Virus record (IMG/VR): IMGVR_UViG_3300020174_000040
Span: 1 to 31,869 of that record
Length of the DNA stretch: 31,869 bases
Source of the DNA: a virus
Reading direction: 5' to 3' (one strand)
This document shows, in pieces, positions 7,671-15,744 of this stretch. The notes under the pieces were generated by a model. It was not told where the DNA came from, did no database searches, and worked only from the letters and a program-made list of their open reading frames with translations. The position numbers and the translations under genes were made by a program. Position 1 is the first letter of the stretch. Every line of letters begins with the position of its first letter.

Positions 7671-8213
7671 ATGACTAGAACAAAAAAGAAAAGCGAACAT
7701 TACGTTAATAATGCTGAATTTTTAGAAGCTATGAAAGCCTACAAGAAAGCTGTAAATAAATCTATAAGAGAAAAAAAAGAAAAACCACCAGTAACAGATT
7801 ACATTGGTAGTTGTTTTTTAAAAATAGCAAATCACTTATCATACAGACCAAATTTTATTAATTATACTTTTAGAGATGATATGATTAGTGATGGTATTGA
7901 AAACTGTTTACAATACTTGGACAATTTTAATCCTGCCAAATCAAATAATCCATTTGCTTATTTTACTCAAATCATTTATTTTGCCTTTATTAGAAGAATA
8001 CAAAAAGAAAAGAAACAAGTAACAATAAAACAAAAGTTAATTATGGATAACAATTATGATGATGTGGCTTTACAACCAGGCGATGATGGTGAATTTAAAA
8101 ATCAGTTTAAAGAATTTTTACAAAAGAATATGAGAATTGAAGAACCTACTAAAAAAGATAAACCAAAAACTAAAAAGAAAAAAAAGGTCGCATCAACTAA
8201 ATTCTTTGCTTAA
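7671..8213 (+). CDS. 55: Late-transcription sigma factor (T4 gp55 family)
   Basis: Binds host RNA polymerase core and directs it to TATAAATA late promoters, coupled to the sliding clamp in T4. At 180 residues it is close to T4 gp55 (185). The conserved core is at about 40-115: DYIGSCFLKIANHLSYRPNF, RDDMISDGIENCLQYLDNF and NPFAYFTQIIYFAFIRRIQK, which align closely with T4. T4 gp55 ends with a hydrophobic clamp-binding motif (SLDFLYE). This protein instead ends in a Lys-rich linker and STKFFA, possibly a short clamp-binding motif. The message appears leaderless. Confidence 0.93.
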   Translation: MTRTKKKSEHYVNNAEFLEAMKAYKKAVNKSIREKKEKPPVTDYIGSCFLKIANHLSYRPNFINYTFRDDMISDGIENCLQYLDNFNPAKSNNPFAYFTQIIYFAFIRRIQKEKKQVTIKQKLIMDNNYDDVALQPGDDGEFKNQFKEFLQKNMRIEEPTKKDKPKTKKKKKVASTKFFA

Positions 8214-8215
8214 TT

Positions 8216-9262
8216 ATGAAAATTGCTTTACTAAATGATACCCATTTTGGATGTAGAAATGACTCTCCAGCCTTTATAGAGTATCAAAACAAATTTTATG
8301 ATGAGATATTTTTTCCCTATCTTATAGAAAACAATATTAAAACACTTGTTCATTTAGGTGATGTGGTTGATAGAAGAAAGTTTATTAATCACAATACAGC
8401 ACATAATTTTAGAGTTAAGTTTTGGGATAGACTAGAAGACTTAAACATTGATACTCATATTATTATAGGTAACCACGATACTTATTATAAGAATACAAAT
8501 GAAGTCAATGCTATGGAAAATTTAAATATAACATCACAAGCTTCAATCTATACAAGACCACGTGAAGTAGAATTTGATGGTACTAAAATACAGTTTCTTC
8601 CTTGGATATGTGATGATAATTATGAAGAATCAATACACGCCATAGATCACTCAAATGCTGATATATGTTTTGGTCATTTAGAGATAAAAGGATTTGAGAT
8701 GCACGGTGGGCATATGAATGAACACGGCTTAGAAAGAAATCAATTTAGAAGATTTGAAAAAGTATTATCAGGCCATTTTCATAAAAAATCAGATGATGGT
8801 CATATCTATTACCTAGGAACTCAATATCAAATTATGTGGTCAGATCACAACTGTCCAAAAGGCTTTCATATATTTGATACAAATACTAGAGAACTTGAAA
8901 GAGTAGAAAATCCAAATGTAATATTTAAAAAGTTTATATATGATGATACAAAATATGATTATACACACCAAAAACTTGATAATTATGAAAACTGTTTTGT
9001 CAAGTTATTTGTATCTCAAAAAACAAAAGAAGAAATGTATAGTAAACTAATTGAAAGATTTTATAATGATATTAATGTACACGAACTGGTAATTGTTGAT
9101 GACCCTACAGATATTAAATCTACAGTAAGAGAAGACATACTAGAACAAGGTGAAGATACATTAACATTTTTAAGAAATTATATTGACCAAGTAGATACTG
9201 ATTTAGATAAACATAAATTAAAAGAGTTTGCTAAAGAACTTTATGTAGAGGCTAGTGAGTGA
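8216..9262 (+). CDS. 47: Recombination nuclease subunit gp47 (Mre11-like)
   Basis: Metallophosphoesterase that, with gp46, resects DNA ends for recombination-dependent replication. At 348 residues it is close to T4 gp47 (339). Metal-binding motifs are in Mre11 order: NDTHFG (D8, H10), LGDVVDRR (D49), IGNHDT (N86, H87), a His in CFGHLEIKG (H154), and SGHFHKKS (H187, H189). The last 100 residues form the partner-binding region. It begins 2 bases after the gene 55 stop and overlaps gene 46 by 4 bases (GTGA), fixing the stoichiometric pair. Confidence 0.96.
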   Translation: MKIALLNDTHFGCRNDSPAFIEYQNKFYDEIFFPYLIENNIKTLVHLGDVVDRRKFINHNTAHNFRVKFWDRLEDLNIDTHIIIGNHDTYYKNTNEVNAMENLNITSQASIYTRPREVEFDGTKIQFLPWICDDNYEESIHAIDHSNADICFGHLEIKGFEMHGGHMNEHGLERNQFRRFEKVLSGHFHKKSDDGHIYYLGTQYQIMWSDHNCPKGFHIFDTNTRELERVENPNVIFKKFIYDDTKYDYTHQKLDNYENCFVKLFVSQKTKEEMYSKLIERFYNDINVHELVIVDDPTDIKSTVREDILEQGEDTLTFLRNYIDQVDTDLDKHKLKEFAKELYVEASE

Positions 9263-10974
9263 TAACTTTTAAAAAGATAAGATATAAAAACTTTCTATCA
9301 ACTGGTAATACACCAATAGAAATAAATCTAAACAAATCAAACACCACTTTGATTGTAGGTAGTAATGGATCTGGTAAATCAACTTTATTAGACGCCTTAT
9401 GTTTTGTATTATTTAATAAACCATTTAGAATTATTAAAAAAGAACAAATGGTCAATACAGTAAATCAAGGCGATTGTGAAATAGTTGTAGAGTTTGATGT
9501 GGGTACAAAAAAATATAAGATTATAAGAGGCATCAAACCAAACATATTTGAAATTTACCAAGACGGCCAGTTGTTAAACCAAGACGCCTCTAATATTGAC
9601 TATCAAAAATATTTAGAAAACAATATAATGAGATTAAACTATAGATCATTTTTACAAGTTGTATTGTTAGGTTCATCATCTTACGAGCCATTTATGAAAA
9701 TGAAACCAAGGTATAGACGAGAGGTGGTAGAAGAAATATTAGACATAAGAGTATTTGGACTTATGGATTTAATATTAAGACCTCAACAATCAGAATTAAC
9801 TAGAAACGTAACAGAATTACGCCATAAATGTGATCTTATAGAATCCAAGTATGAAACAGAATTAAAACACTACAAAGCGCTCTCCGACCTTAACCTGAAC
9901 GACCTGGATGGTAAAAGGAAGACATTAGAGAAGAATGGTGAGGTTAGTTATCAATACCATAAAAAGATAGAAGAAATCAATATAGAACTAGAATCATATC
10001 AGGATAAAGTAAAATACAAAGACAAAGAACAGGCCAAGTTAAATAAACTATCTAAACTGGAGGCCAAAATAGAACAAAATCTATCTACACATAAAAAGAA
10101 TTTAGAGTTTTTTGAAGAAAATGATAATTGTCCTACTTGTACACAACCATTACAGGCTGAGTTTAGAGGTGAAAAGATTGCTTACGAAAAAGGTAAATTA
10201 GTTACTTTAAATGATGGTATGAAAAAATTAATGGAAGAAATATCCAGACAAGAAGAACTTATTACGGCTATGGAAAAAATGTCTAATAAGATGTATGAAA
10301 TGAATGTAGAAGTGTCTAAACTACAAACATCAATTGAAGAATTAAATAAGTATTCAAATAATATACACGAAGAAATTAAATCTTTAGAAAACAAACAAAC
10401 AGATGGTAAAGAAATAGAAAAACATTTAGAGCAATTAAAATCTGATTTGGAAAATACTAAAGTTGAAAGAGATAAAATTATAGAAAAAAAAGGTTATGTA
10501 GATATATTAAGAGAAATCTTAAATGATAAAGGCGCTAAATCTCAAATAATTAAAAAGTATGTACCAATTATGAATACTTTAATTAATCAGTATTTACAAT
10601 CAATGGACTTTTTTATATCGTTTCATTTAGATGAAGAATTTAACGAAACAGTAAAAAGTAGATTTAGAGATACCTTTAACTATAATAACTTTAGTGAGGG
10701 TGAAAAGATGAGAATTGATTTAGCCTTACTATTTACTTGGCGACAAATTGCTAAAATGAAAAATAGTGTCAATACAAACTTGTTGGTATTAGATGAAATC
10801 TTTGATTCAAGTTTAGATGGTCAAGGAACAGATGACTTTTTTAAGATTATAAAAACTATGACAAAAGAAAACATTTTTATTATATCACATAAAGGCGATA
10901 TACTATTTGATAAGTTTACAGACATAGTTAAATTTGAGAAATATAAAAACTTTACAAGGCTACAACAAACATAG
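9259..10974 (+). CDS. 46: Recombination nuclease subunit gp46 (Rad50-like SMC ATPase)
   Basis: ATPase partner of gp47. The 571-residue chain has Walker A GSNGSGKST at 34-42, a long coiled coil (about 180-425) broken by the zinc hook CPTC at 291-294, the ABC signature FSEGEKMRIDLALL at 478-491, and Walker B LLVLDEIFD at 508-516. Length and order match T4 gp46 (560). The start is GTG at 9259, overlapping the gp47 TGA stop, so translation is probably coupled. Some bases near 9880-9920 are locally more GC-rich (CGCTCTCCGACC) but the frame is intact. Confidence 0.96.
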   Translation: MITFKKIRYKNFLSTGNTPIEINLNKSNTTLIVGSNGSGKSTLLDALCFVLFNKPFRIIKKEQMVNTVNQGDCEIVVEFDVGTKKYKIIRGIKPNIFEIYQDGQLLNQDASNIDYQKYLENNIMRLNYRSFLQVVLLGSSSYEPFMKMKPRYRREVVEEILDIRVFGLMDLILRPQQSELTRNVTELRHKCDLIESKYETELKHYKALSDLNLNDLDGKRKTLEKNGEVSYQYHKKIEEINIELESYQDKVKYKDKEQAKLNKLSKLEAKIEQNLSTHKKNLEFFEENDNCPTCTQPLQAEFRGEKIAYEKGKLVTLNDGMKKLMEEISRQEELITAMEKMSNKMYEMNVEVSKLQTSIEELNKYSNNIHEEIKSLENKQTDGKEIEKHLEQLKSDLENTKVERDKIIEKKGYVDILREILNDKGAKSQIIKKYVPIMNTLINQYLQSMDFFISFHLDEEFNETVKSRFRDTFNYNNFSEGEKMRIDLALLFTWRQIAKMKNSVNTNLLVLDEIFDSSLDGQGTDDFFKIIKTMTKENIFIISHKGDILFDKFTDIVKFEKYKNFTRLQQT

Positions 10975-10982
10975 GAGATAAT

Positions 10983-11558
10983 ATGAAAGAATTGAAATTA
11001 ATACCACCAACAGATCCAAGAGTACAAACGGCCATAGCACCTTTTCAGGAAGATATGTTAAAAGAAGAAGGATTTAAAGATAGAAAAGAACTATCAGATA
11101 TGATGTTTGACGCTATGAAAAAATATGGTGGTATAGGTCTATCTGCTAATCAAGTAGGTTTACCATTTAATATGTTTGTTATGGGTGGCCATTTACAAAT
11201 AGAAAACGGTTTAAAAATGACTTGTTTTAATCCTATGATAATAACAAGTAGTGAGGAACAAGTAATGATGCAAGAAGGTTGTTTAACTTTTCCTTTTGTA
11301 TTTTTACATATCAAAAGACCTCGTAAAGTTGTTGTAAAGTATGAAGATGAAAATGGTGATTTAAAAGAAGGCCATTTAGACGGTATGATGAGTAGAGTAT
11401 TCCAACACGAATACGACCATATGTTAGGTAGAACATTTACTGAACACGTATCTAAATTTAAATTAGATAGAGCTTATAAAAAGGCTGAAAAAATGATTGA
11501 TACTTTAAAGAAAGATAAAGACGCCAGAATTATTGAAAAACCAATAAGTAAGGAGTAA
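10983..11558 (+). CDS. def: Peptide deformylase
   Basis: Removes the formyl group from nascent proteins, using a metal ion. The three family motifs are present: GIGLSANQVG at 50-59, EGCLTF at 98-103 with the metal-binding Cys at 100, and QHEYDHMLG at 141-149 with H142, E143 and H146. Motif II reads EGCLTF where bacterial enzymes usually have EGCLS. At 191 residues it is full-length, with a phage-style N-terminus and a basic C-terminal tail. Deformylases are common in marine T4-like phages. SD TAGGAG (10972-10977) precedes the ATG. It follows 46 and probably shares its transcript. Confidence 0.95.
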   Translation: MKELKLIPPTDPRVQTAIAPFQEDMLKEEGFKDRKELSDMMFDAMKKYGGIGLSANQVGLPFNMFVMGGHLQIENGLKMTCFNPMIITSSEEQVMMQEGCLTFPFVFLHIKRPRKVVVKYEDENGDLKEGHLDGMMSRVFQHEYDHMLGRTFTEHVSKFKLDRAYKKAEKMIDTLKKDKDARIIEKPISKE

Positions 11559-11559
11559 T

Positions 11560-11730
11560 ATGCCAAAAGAACGACCAAAAATATATGAAAGAAATCCAAT
11601 GACAGATGTTATTCGTTGGAGATATGTTGACGAATCACCAGATAAATTTGGATGGCCAAACTACGGAAGAATATTAAATGAGAAAAAGAAAAACGTACAT
11701 ACACGTAAACCAGCACGTAATAAGAAGTAA
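11560..11730 (+). CDS. Small basic protein of unknown function (56 aa)
   Basis: A short frame starting one base after the deformylase stop, with SD AGGAG (11551-11555) 4 bases before the ATG. The product is 56 residues, rich in Arg, Lys and Pro, with aromatic positions (VIRWRYVDE, FGWPNYGRI) and a basic tail KKNVHTRKPARNKK. No family is recognised. The good SD, the tight packing and the natural composition support a real gene. A nucleic-acid or ribosome partner is only suggested by charge. Confidence 0.65.
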   Translation: MPKERPKIYERNPMTDVIRWRYVDESPDKFGWPNYGRILNEKKKNVHTRKPARNKK

Positions 11731-11914
11731 TAAGAAAAATGGAACAGATGATCCAGTTATTACGGTTAAGCAAGGTAGTAAGAATGTTTATTGCCATAAA
11801 GTGGCTATTAACGGACCATCCGTTGTGGTTTATGGTGGTAATGATAAGCCTTTATTGTCTTGTGGTGCTCGTGTAGTAATTGAAACCGAAGCCAGCGTTG
11901 ACATTTTAAAATAA
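11678..11914 (+). CDS. Small protein of unknown function (78 aa or shorter)
   Basis: The frame runs from ATG 11678 to 11914 and overlaps the preceding 56-aa gene by 53 bases in another frame. The strongly protein-like part comes after that overlap: DPVITVKQGSKNVYCHKV, then GPSVVVYGGNDKPLLSCGARVVIETEASV, which reads as a small all-beta domain with two Cys. No other ATG is available in frame, and GGAAGA (11665-11670) could serve as SD for 11678. The N-terminal 18 residues may not be under selection. The family is not recognised. The gene 11934 promoter overlaps its end. Confidence 0.65.
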   Translation: MRKRKTYIHVNQHVIRSNKKNGTDDPVITVKQGSKNVYCHKVAINGPSVVVYGGNDKPLLSCGARVVIETEASVDILK

Positions 11915-11926
11915 TTGTGATATAGT
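11898..11926 (+). promoter_or_regulatory. Sigma70-type promoter of the first DruA-like gene
   Basis: TTGACA (11898-11903), 17-bp spacer, TATAGT (11921-11926). The ATG at 11934 again follows after exactly 7 bases, without SD. The -35 lies within the last codons of the upstream gene. Confidence 0.85.
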
Positions 11927-11933
11927 ATATATT

Positions 11934-13235
11934 ATGAGTAGTGAAGATCAATTTGTTGAAAATCAATACAAAGAGTGGTGTGAAAAAAACGATATATCTA
12001 AAGTAGAAGATATAGACCAAAACCATTTAAAATTAATGGTTGAAAAAGATTTAGCCTTTGTATCTAAAATGACCGTACAAGAATATACATTGTACGAGAA
12101 ATGGATAGAAGTACACGAAAAATATCCTACAGCAGAAACAAATAGTTTCTTTGATGATAAACCTGCCCTTGTCAATCCTGAACAAGAGGCCTTTATTAAA
12201 ACAGTTAAAAATAATATTTGGATTCCAGAATCACCAGAAGATATTGATAAGTTAGAACCTGTATTAGAATTTACAGATGATACAGAAACAAGATTTGATG
12301 GTTCTAAAAAGAGAGGTGATTTATCAGAAAAGTGGAATACATTAAGAACTTTCTTATCTACTATGAAAAACAATTCAAACATTGGTAGACAACTATTTTT
12401 TATAGTAAAAGATAATAGATCAGGCAAATACCTTGGTGTCATTTGTATTTCAGGTGACTTTATGGATTTAACACCACGTGATAAGTTTATAGGTTGGGAT
12501 AGACAAATTAAAACCTTTGAGGGTAAAATTAATCATACAGCAATAGGTTCTTCTATTGTACCAACACAACCATTAGGATATTCATTTACAGGTGGTAAAT
12601 TATTAGCGTATCTGTGTTTATCAGATGATGTACAAAGAATATGGGAAGAAAAATATGGTGATAAGTTAGTTGGCGTAACAACTACTAGTTTATACGGTAA
12701 GGCAAAGGCCAATACACTATCTCAATATGATGGTTTAAAATATTGGAAAAGAATGGGTTTTACAACTGGTTCTGTATCATTTCAACCTAGTAGAAAAGTT
12801 AGAAATATGATATGGACTTGGTTAAAGAAAAATCATACTAGAAAGTATTGGGAATGGCACGAAGCCAAAAGACCTAACGGCCAACCATTAAAAAGAGATC
12901 ATAAGAATAGATCACTAAACTTTACGTATTCAAAACTAGATATACCAAAAGAATATATTAGAACTGAACACCAAAGAGGTATCTACTTTACAAAATTATA
13001 TGAAAATACTAACGAATTTCTATGTGGTAAGATAGAGGCGAAAGATTTAGTTAAAAGATTTGATAGTAGTACCGAATCACTAGTTAAAGTATGGAAAGAA
13101 AAACACGCTAAAAAACGTGTAAAATCACTGGTTGAACAAGGCAGATATAATACAGACAGCCATTTTTATGATGAATTAATCTATATGAATTGGGAAGAAT
13201 GTAAGAATCACTTTCTAAATCAAGTAGGCCGATAA
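11934..13235 (+). CDS. DruA-like (DUF4338) domain protein, first copy
   Basis: A 433-residue protein. Residues about 151-280 match the pattern of DUF4338, the domain of DruA from the Druantia defence system: a GRQLFFIVKDNRSGKYLGVI strand pair, GWDR, the IVPTQPLGYSFTGGKLLA block (208-225), then VTTTSLYG (248-255) and a SQYDGLKYWKRMGFTTGS segment. The N-terminal 150 residues are acidic and helical; the C-terminal 150 are basic (WLKKNHTRKYWEWHEAKRP, VKVWKEKHAKKRVKSL). Biochemical function of the domain is not established to my knowledge. A shorter paralogue is at 29601. It has its own promoter and appears leaderless. Confidence 0.72.
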   Translation: MSSEDQFVENQYKEWCEKNDISKVEDIDQNHLKLMVEKDLAFVSKMTVQEYTLYEKWIEVHEKYPTAETNSFFDDKPALVNPEQEAFIKTVKNNIWIPESPEDIDKLEPVLEFTDDTETRFDGSKKRGDLSEKWNTLRTFLSTMKNNSNIGRQLFFIVKDNRSGKYLGVICISGDFMDLTPRDKFIGWDRQIKTFEGKINHTAIGSSIVPTQPLGYSFTGGKLLAYLCLSDDVQRIWEEKYGDKLVGVTTTSLYGKAKANTLSQYDGLKYWKRMGFTTGSVSFQPSRKVRNMIWTWLKKNHTRKYWEWHEAKRPNGQPLKRDHKNRSLNFTYSKLDIPKEYIRTEHQRGIYFTKLYENTNEFLCGKIEAKDLVKRFDSSTESLVKVWKEKHAKKRVKSLVEQGRYNTDSHFYDELIYMNWEECKNHFLNQVGR

Positions 13236-13289
13236 GTGTTCTGGTTCTGTTCTTTTAAAAAGTAAGTAAAATCAACAAAATTTAATGGC

Positions 13290-13318
13290 TTGACTTTTAA
13301 AGCGTTTTGCGTTAGGAT
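13290..13318 (+). promoter_or_regulatory. Sigma70-type promoter driving the hairpin RNA at 13325
   Basis: TTGACT (13290-13295), 17-bp spacer, TAGGAT (13313-13318). TAGGAT is a weaker -10 than TATAAT, but the same TTGAC-N16/17-TAGGAT arrangement recurs at 13398 and 15775. The -10 is one arm of a perfect 13-nt inverted repeat (TAGGAT-T-ATCCTA, 13313-13325), a possible operator. Confidence 0.6.
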
Positions 13319-13324
13319 TATCCT

Positions 13325-13381
13325 ATGAAAGCGGTTAGTTGTTTTATTTCTCATTTTTTTTCTTTCTTGCTAGCCGCTTTC
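13325..13381 (+). ncRNA. Candidate small hairpin RNA with pyrimidine-rich loop
   Basis: A 12-bp stem (GAAAGCGGTTAG, 13327-13338, with CTAGCCGCTTTC, 13370-13381, one G-U pair) closes a 31-nt loop that is almost wholly U and C. The predicted start from the promoter at 13290 falls within two bases of the 5' edge of the stem. A 32-codon frame also begins at ATG 13325 (MKAVSCFISHFFSFLLAAFYK..., stop 13421-13423), so a leaderless membrane peptide is an alternative. No U-run terminator follows; the next promoter begins at 13398. RNA function is unknown; the U/C loop could bind purine-rich SD sequences or an Sm-like protein, which is speculation. Confidence 0.5.
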
Positions 13382-13397
13382 TACAAAATTTATAGGC

Positions 13398-13426
13398 TTG
13401 ACATTTTTAATAAAATAATATAGGAT
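13398..13426 (+). promoter_or_regulatory. Sigma70-type promoter of the protease/VWA gene
   Basis: TTGACA (13398-13403), 17-bp spacer, TAGGAT (13421-13426), then 7 bases to the ATG at 13434. The AGGA inside the -10 could alternatively serve as an SD if transcription starts further upstream. The upstream TATAGGC is shared with the 15775 promoter. Confidence 0.7.
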
Positions 13427-13433
13427 ATACAGT

Positions 13434-15743
13434 ATGACTACACAAATAAACATAGACACTAAATCACAGTTAGCAAAATTGATTGCTACTGAAAATATTA
13501 TAATTCAACATAATCAAGTTAAGACAGCAAGTTTTGATACTGTTAATCGTATCTTAACATTACCAATCTTTAAAGTACAAAGTGGTGATGTTTATGATAT
13601 GTTAATAGCACACGAATGTTCTCACGCTTTATTTACACCAACAGATGGTTGGACTAAGATTTCAGGTGATGATGAGTTAAGAGCTTATGTAAATGTTTTA
13701 GAAGATACTAGAATTGACAAGTTAATTCAAAAAAAATATCCAGGTGTAGTTAGAAATTATCTTAATGGTTTTGATATTATGGAAAAACAAAACTTCTTTG
13801 GTTTGAGAGGTAAAGATATTAATACTGATTTGATGTTAATTGATAAAATTAATATGAGATCAAAGTCAATGAATAGAATTAATTTTAAATTTTCAAGTGA
13901 AGAAAAAAATTGGTTAACTAAAGTTGACGCTCTTAAAACTTTTAATCAAGTTGTTAAGTTAGCTAAAGAGATGTTAAACTGGCAAAAAGATCAAATTGAA
14001 CAAATGAAAAAATTGCCAGATTTTGATACTCACCCTTTAGTTGAAAACTACAATTTAGATGATGAGCAAGATTCAGATAATAATGTTAATACTAAAGATG
14101 GTAATTCAGATATTGAAAGTAACAATTCAGACAACGATAATGGTAATGATGGCGACCAAGAATCACAAGCAAACAAATCAGATGAGAATATTGAAGATGA
14201 TGAGAATGGTAAAGAAGCCAATTCTTACAATACTGATGGTGCTGGTGGTGACGGTGGTGTGGATCCTCAAAAATTAGTTGCTATTACAGATTCATCTTAC
14301 GAAAAAAACAAAGAAAAGTTATTAGACGGCAAAACAAAATATACTTACTTTAATTTACCAGAACCAAATCTAAAAAATGTTATGGTATCAGGCAAAGATT
14401 GGGTTAAAAAATGGAAAGAATATGCTTTTAAAAAGAATGAATATTATTCTTATGAGCATAATAAAAGAATTGAATATATTAATTGGTTAAAAGATAACTT
14501 TAAACAATTTAAAAACGATAACAAAAAAACTGTTAACTACCTAGTTAAAGAATTTGAAATGAAAAAATCTGCTACAGCTTACAAAAGAGCAAGTACAGAT
14601 AAAACTGGTGTTATTGATCCTCTTAAATTAAAAGATTACAAATTTAGTGACGACATCTTTAAAAGATTAACTATCTTACCAAATGAAAAAAACCACGGTA
14701 TGATGATGTTATTAGATTGGTCTGGTTCAATGTGTGATGTTATTAAACAGACAATTGATCAACTTTTAAATCTAGTATGGTTCTGCCAAAAAATTAATAT
14801 ACCTTATGAAGTTTACCTATTTACTAGTGAAATGGACGGCGATAGACAATTAAGATCATATGACTATGATGATAAAGGTAACAGAATTAATATAAAATCA
14901 AAAACTTGGAATTTAAAACACGGTGATGGTTTATTTGATAATTTTAATCTAATTAATATTGCCAGCCACAGAATGAAAAAAACTGATTTAGATGAGTCTT
15001 TAATGTACTTATATCATATGGGTTTATATTATGAGGATAGATACACTAACAGAAGCTATATGGATAGTTACTATTACAAAGGTGATAGATTTGATATTCC
15101 AAAAGAATTTTGGTTAGGTACTACACCTTTAAACGAAGCTTTAGTTGTTATGAATAAAATTGTACCAATGTTTAAAAAGAAATATAACATTGAAAAAATG
15201 ACATTTATTACATTAACAGATGGCGGCGCTAATTCAAATTATGGTACTGAAAAAGTTGTTAATACTGAAAAAGGTTTAGGTGTAGAAAAAACATCAGCTG
15301 GTACGCCAGTTATCACAATGGGTAAAAAACAATATACAGTTGAAGATAATTATTTTTCTGGCCAAATGACTACTTTATTGTTAGATGTTTTAAAATCTCA
15401 GTACAATATTAATACAATTGGTTTCTATGTTGTTAAAAGATTAAACAGAATGTGGGAACTAGAAGGTATGATCGGTAAATACAAAGATTGGAATGATAAA
15501 CACAATAAATTACAAGCTCTTAAAAATAAATTTAATAAAGAAAAAGTAGCTGATGTTAACAAACCAGGTTACAATAGATACTTTTTATTAAATGGTAAAA
15601 CAATGGCGGTTGAGAATACTGACCTTTCAGCAGTAAATGACGGTATGAAAGCTGGTAAGATTAAACAGTTATTCAGTAAATCAATGAAAGGCCGAATCGT
15701 TTCCAGATCGTTATTAAACAAATTCATAGAGGAGGTTGCTTAA
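13434..15743 (+). CDS. HExxH metallopeptidase-like and VWA-domain protein (CobT-like)
   Basis: A 769-residue, two-part protein. The N-terminal part has a zinc-protease motif HECSH at 60-64 in LIAHECSHALFTP and a conserved VLEDTRID downstream (about 88-95) that may hold the third metal ligand. A long acidic, Asn/Asp/Ser-rich linker follows (about 207-275). The C-terminal part is a von Willebrand A domain with the MIDAS motif DWSGS at 428-432 and an LTDGGANS motif near 600. The next gene is its MoxR/CobS-type AAA+ partner. Such pairs act as chaperone or metal-insertion machines; in cyanophages the partner is usually named CobS. Here remodelling or cleavage of a host or virion protein is as likely as cobalamin chemistry. 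Confidence 0.85.
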   Translation: MTTQINIDTKSQLAKLIATENIIIQHNQVKTASFDTVNRILTLPIFKVQSGDVYDMLIAHECSHALFTPTDGWTKISGDDELRAYVNVLEDTRIDKLIQKKYPGVVRNYLNGFDIMEKQNFFGLRGKDINTDLMLIDKINMRSKSMNRINFKFSSEEKNWLTKVDALKTFNQVVKLAKEMLNWQKDQIEQMKKLPDFDTHPLVENYNLDDEQDSDNNVNTKDGNSDIESNNSDNDNGNDGDQESQANKSDENIEDDENGKEANSYNTDGAGGDGGVDPQKLVAITDSSYEKNKEKLLDGKTKYTYFNLPEPNLKNVMVSGKDWVKKWKEYAFKKNEYYSYEHNKRIEYINWLKDNFKQFKNDNKKTVNYLVKEFEMKKSATAYKRASTDKTGVIDPLKLKDYKFSDDIFKRLTILPNEKNHGMMMLLDWSGSMCDVIKQTIDQLLNLVWFCQKINIPYEVYLFTSEMDGDRQLRSYDYDDKGNRINIKSKTWNLKHGDGLFDNFNLINIASHRMKKTDLDESLMYLYHMGLYYEDRYTNRSYMDSYYYKGDRFDIPKEFWLGTTPLNEALVVMNKIVPMFKKKYNIEKMTFITLTDGGANSNYGTEKVVNTEKGLGVEKTSAGTPVITMGKKQYTVEDNYFSGQMTTLLLDVLKSQYNINTIGFYVVKRLNRMWELEGMIGKYKDWNDKHNKLQALKNKFNKEKVADVNKPGYNRYFLLNGKTMAVENTDLSAVNDGMKAGKIKQLFSKSMKGRIVSRSLLNKFIEEVA

Positions 15744-15744
15744 A

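Noticed and set aside
11963-12442. 159-codon reverse-strand frame in the DruA-like gene
   Set aside because: Long but on the strand with no other genes; no SD, and the forward frame has a clear domain and promoter.
13325-13423. 32-codon frame as the main feature
   Set aside because: The 12-bp stem at its ends explains the sequence better; kept only as an alternative to the RNA.
14059-14277. Met/Ile-rich frame inside the VWA gene linker
   Set aside because: Shadow of the Asp/Asn repeat-like linker in another phase.
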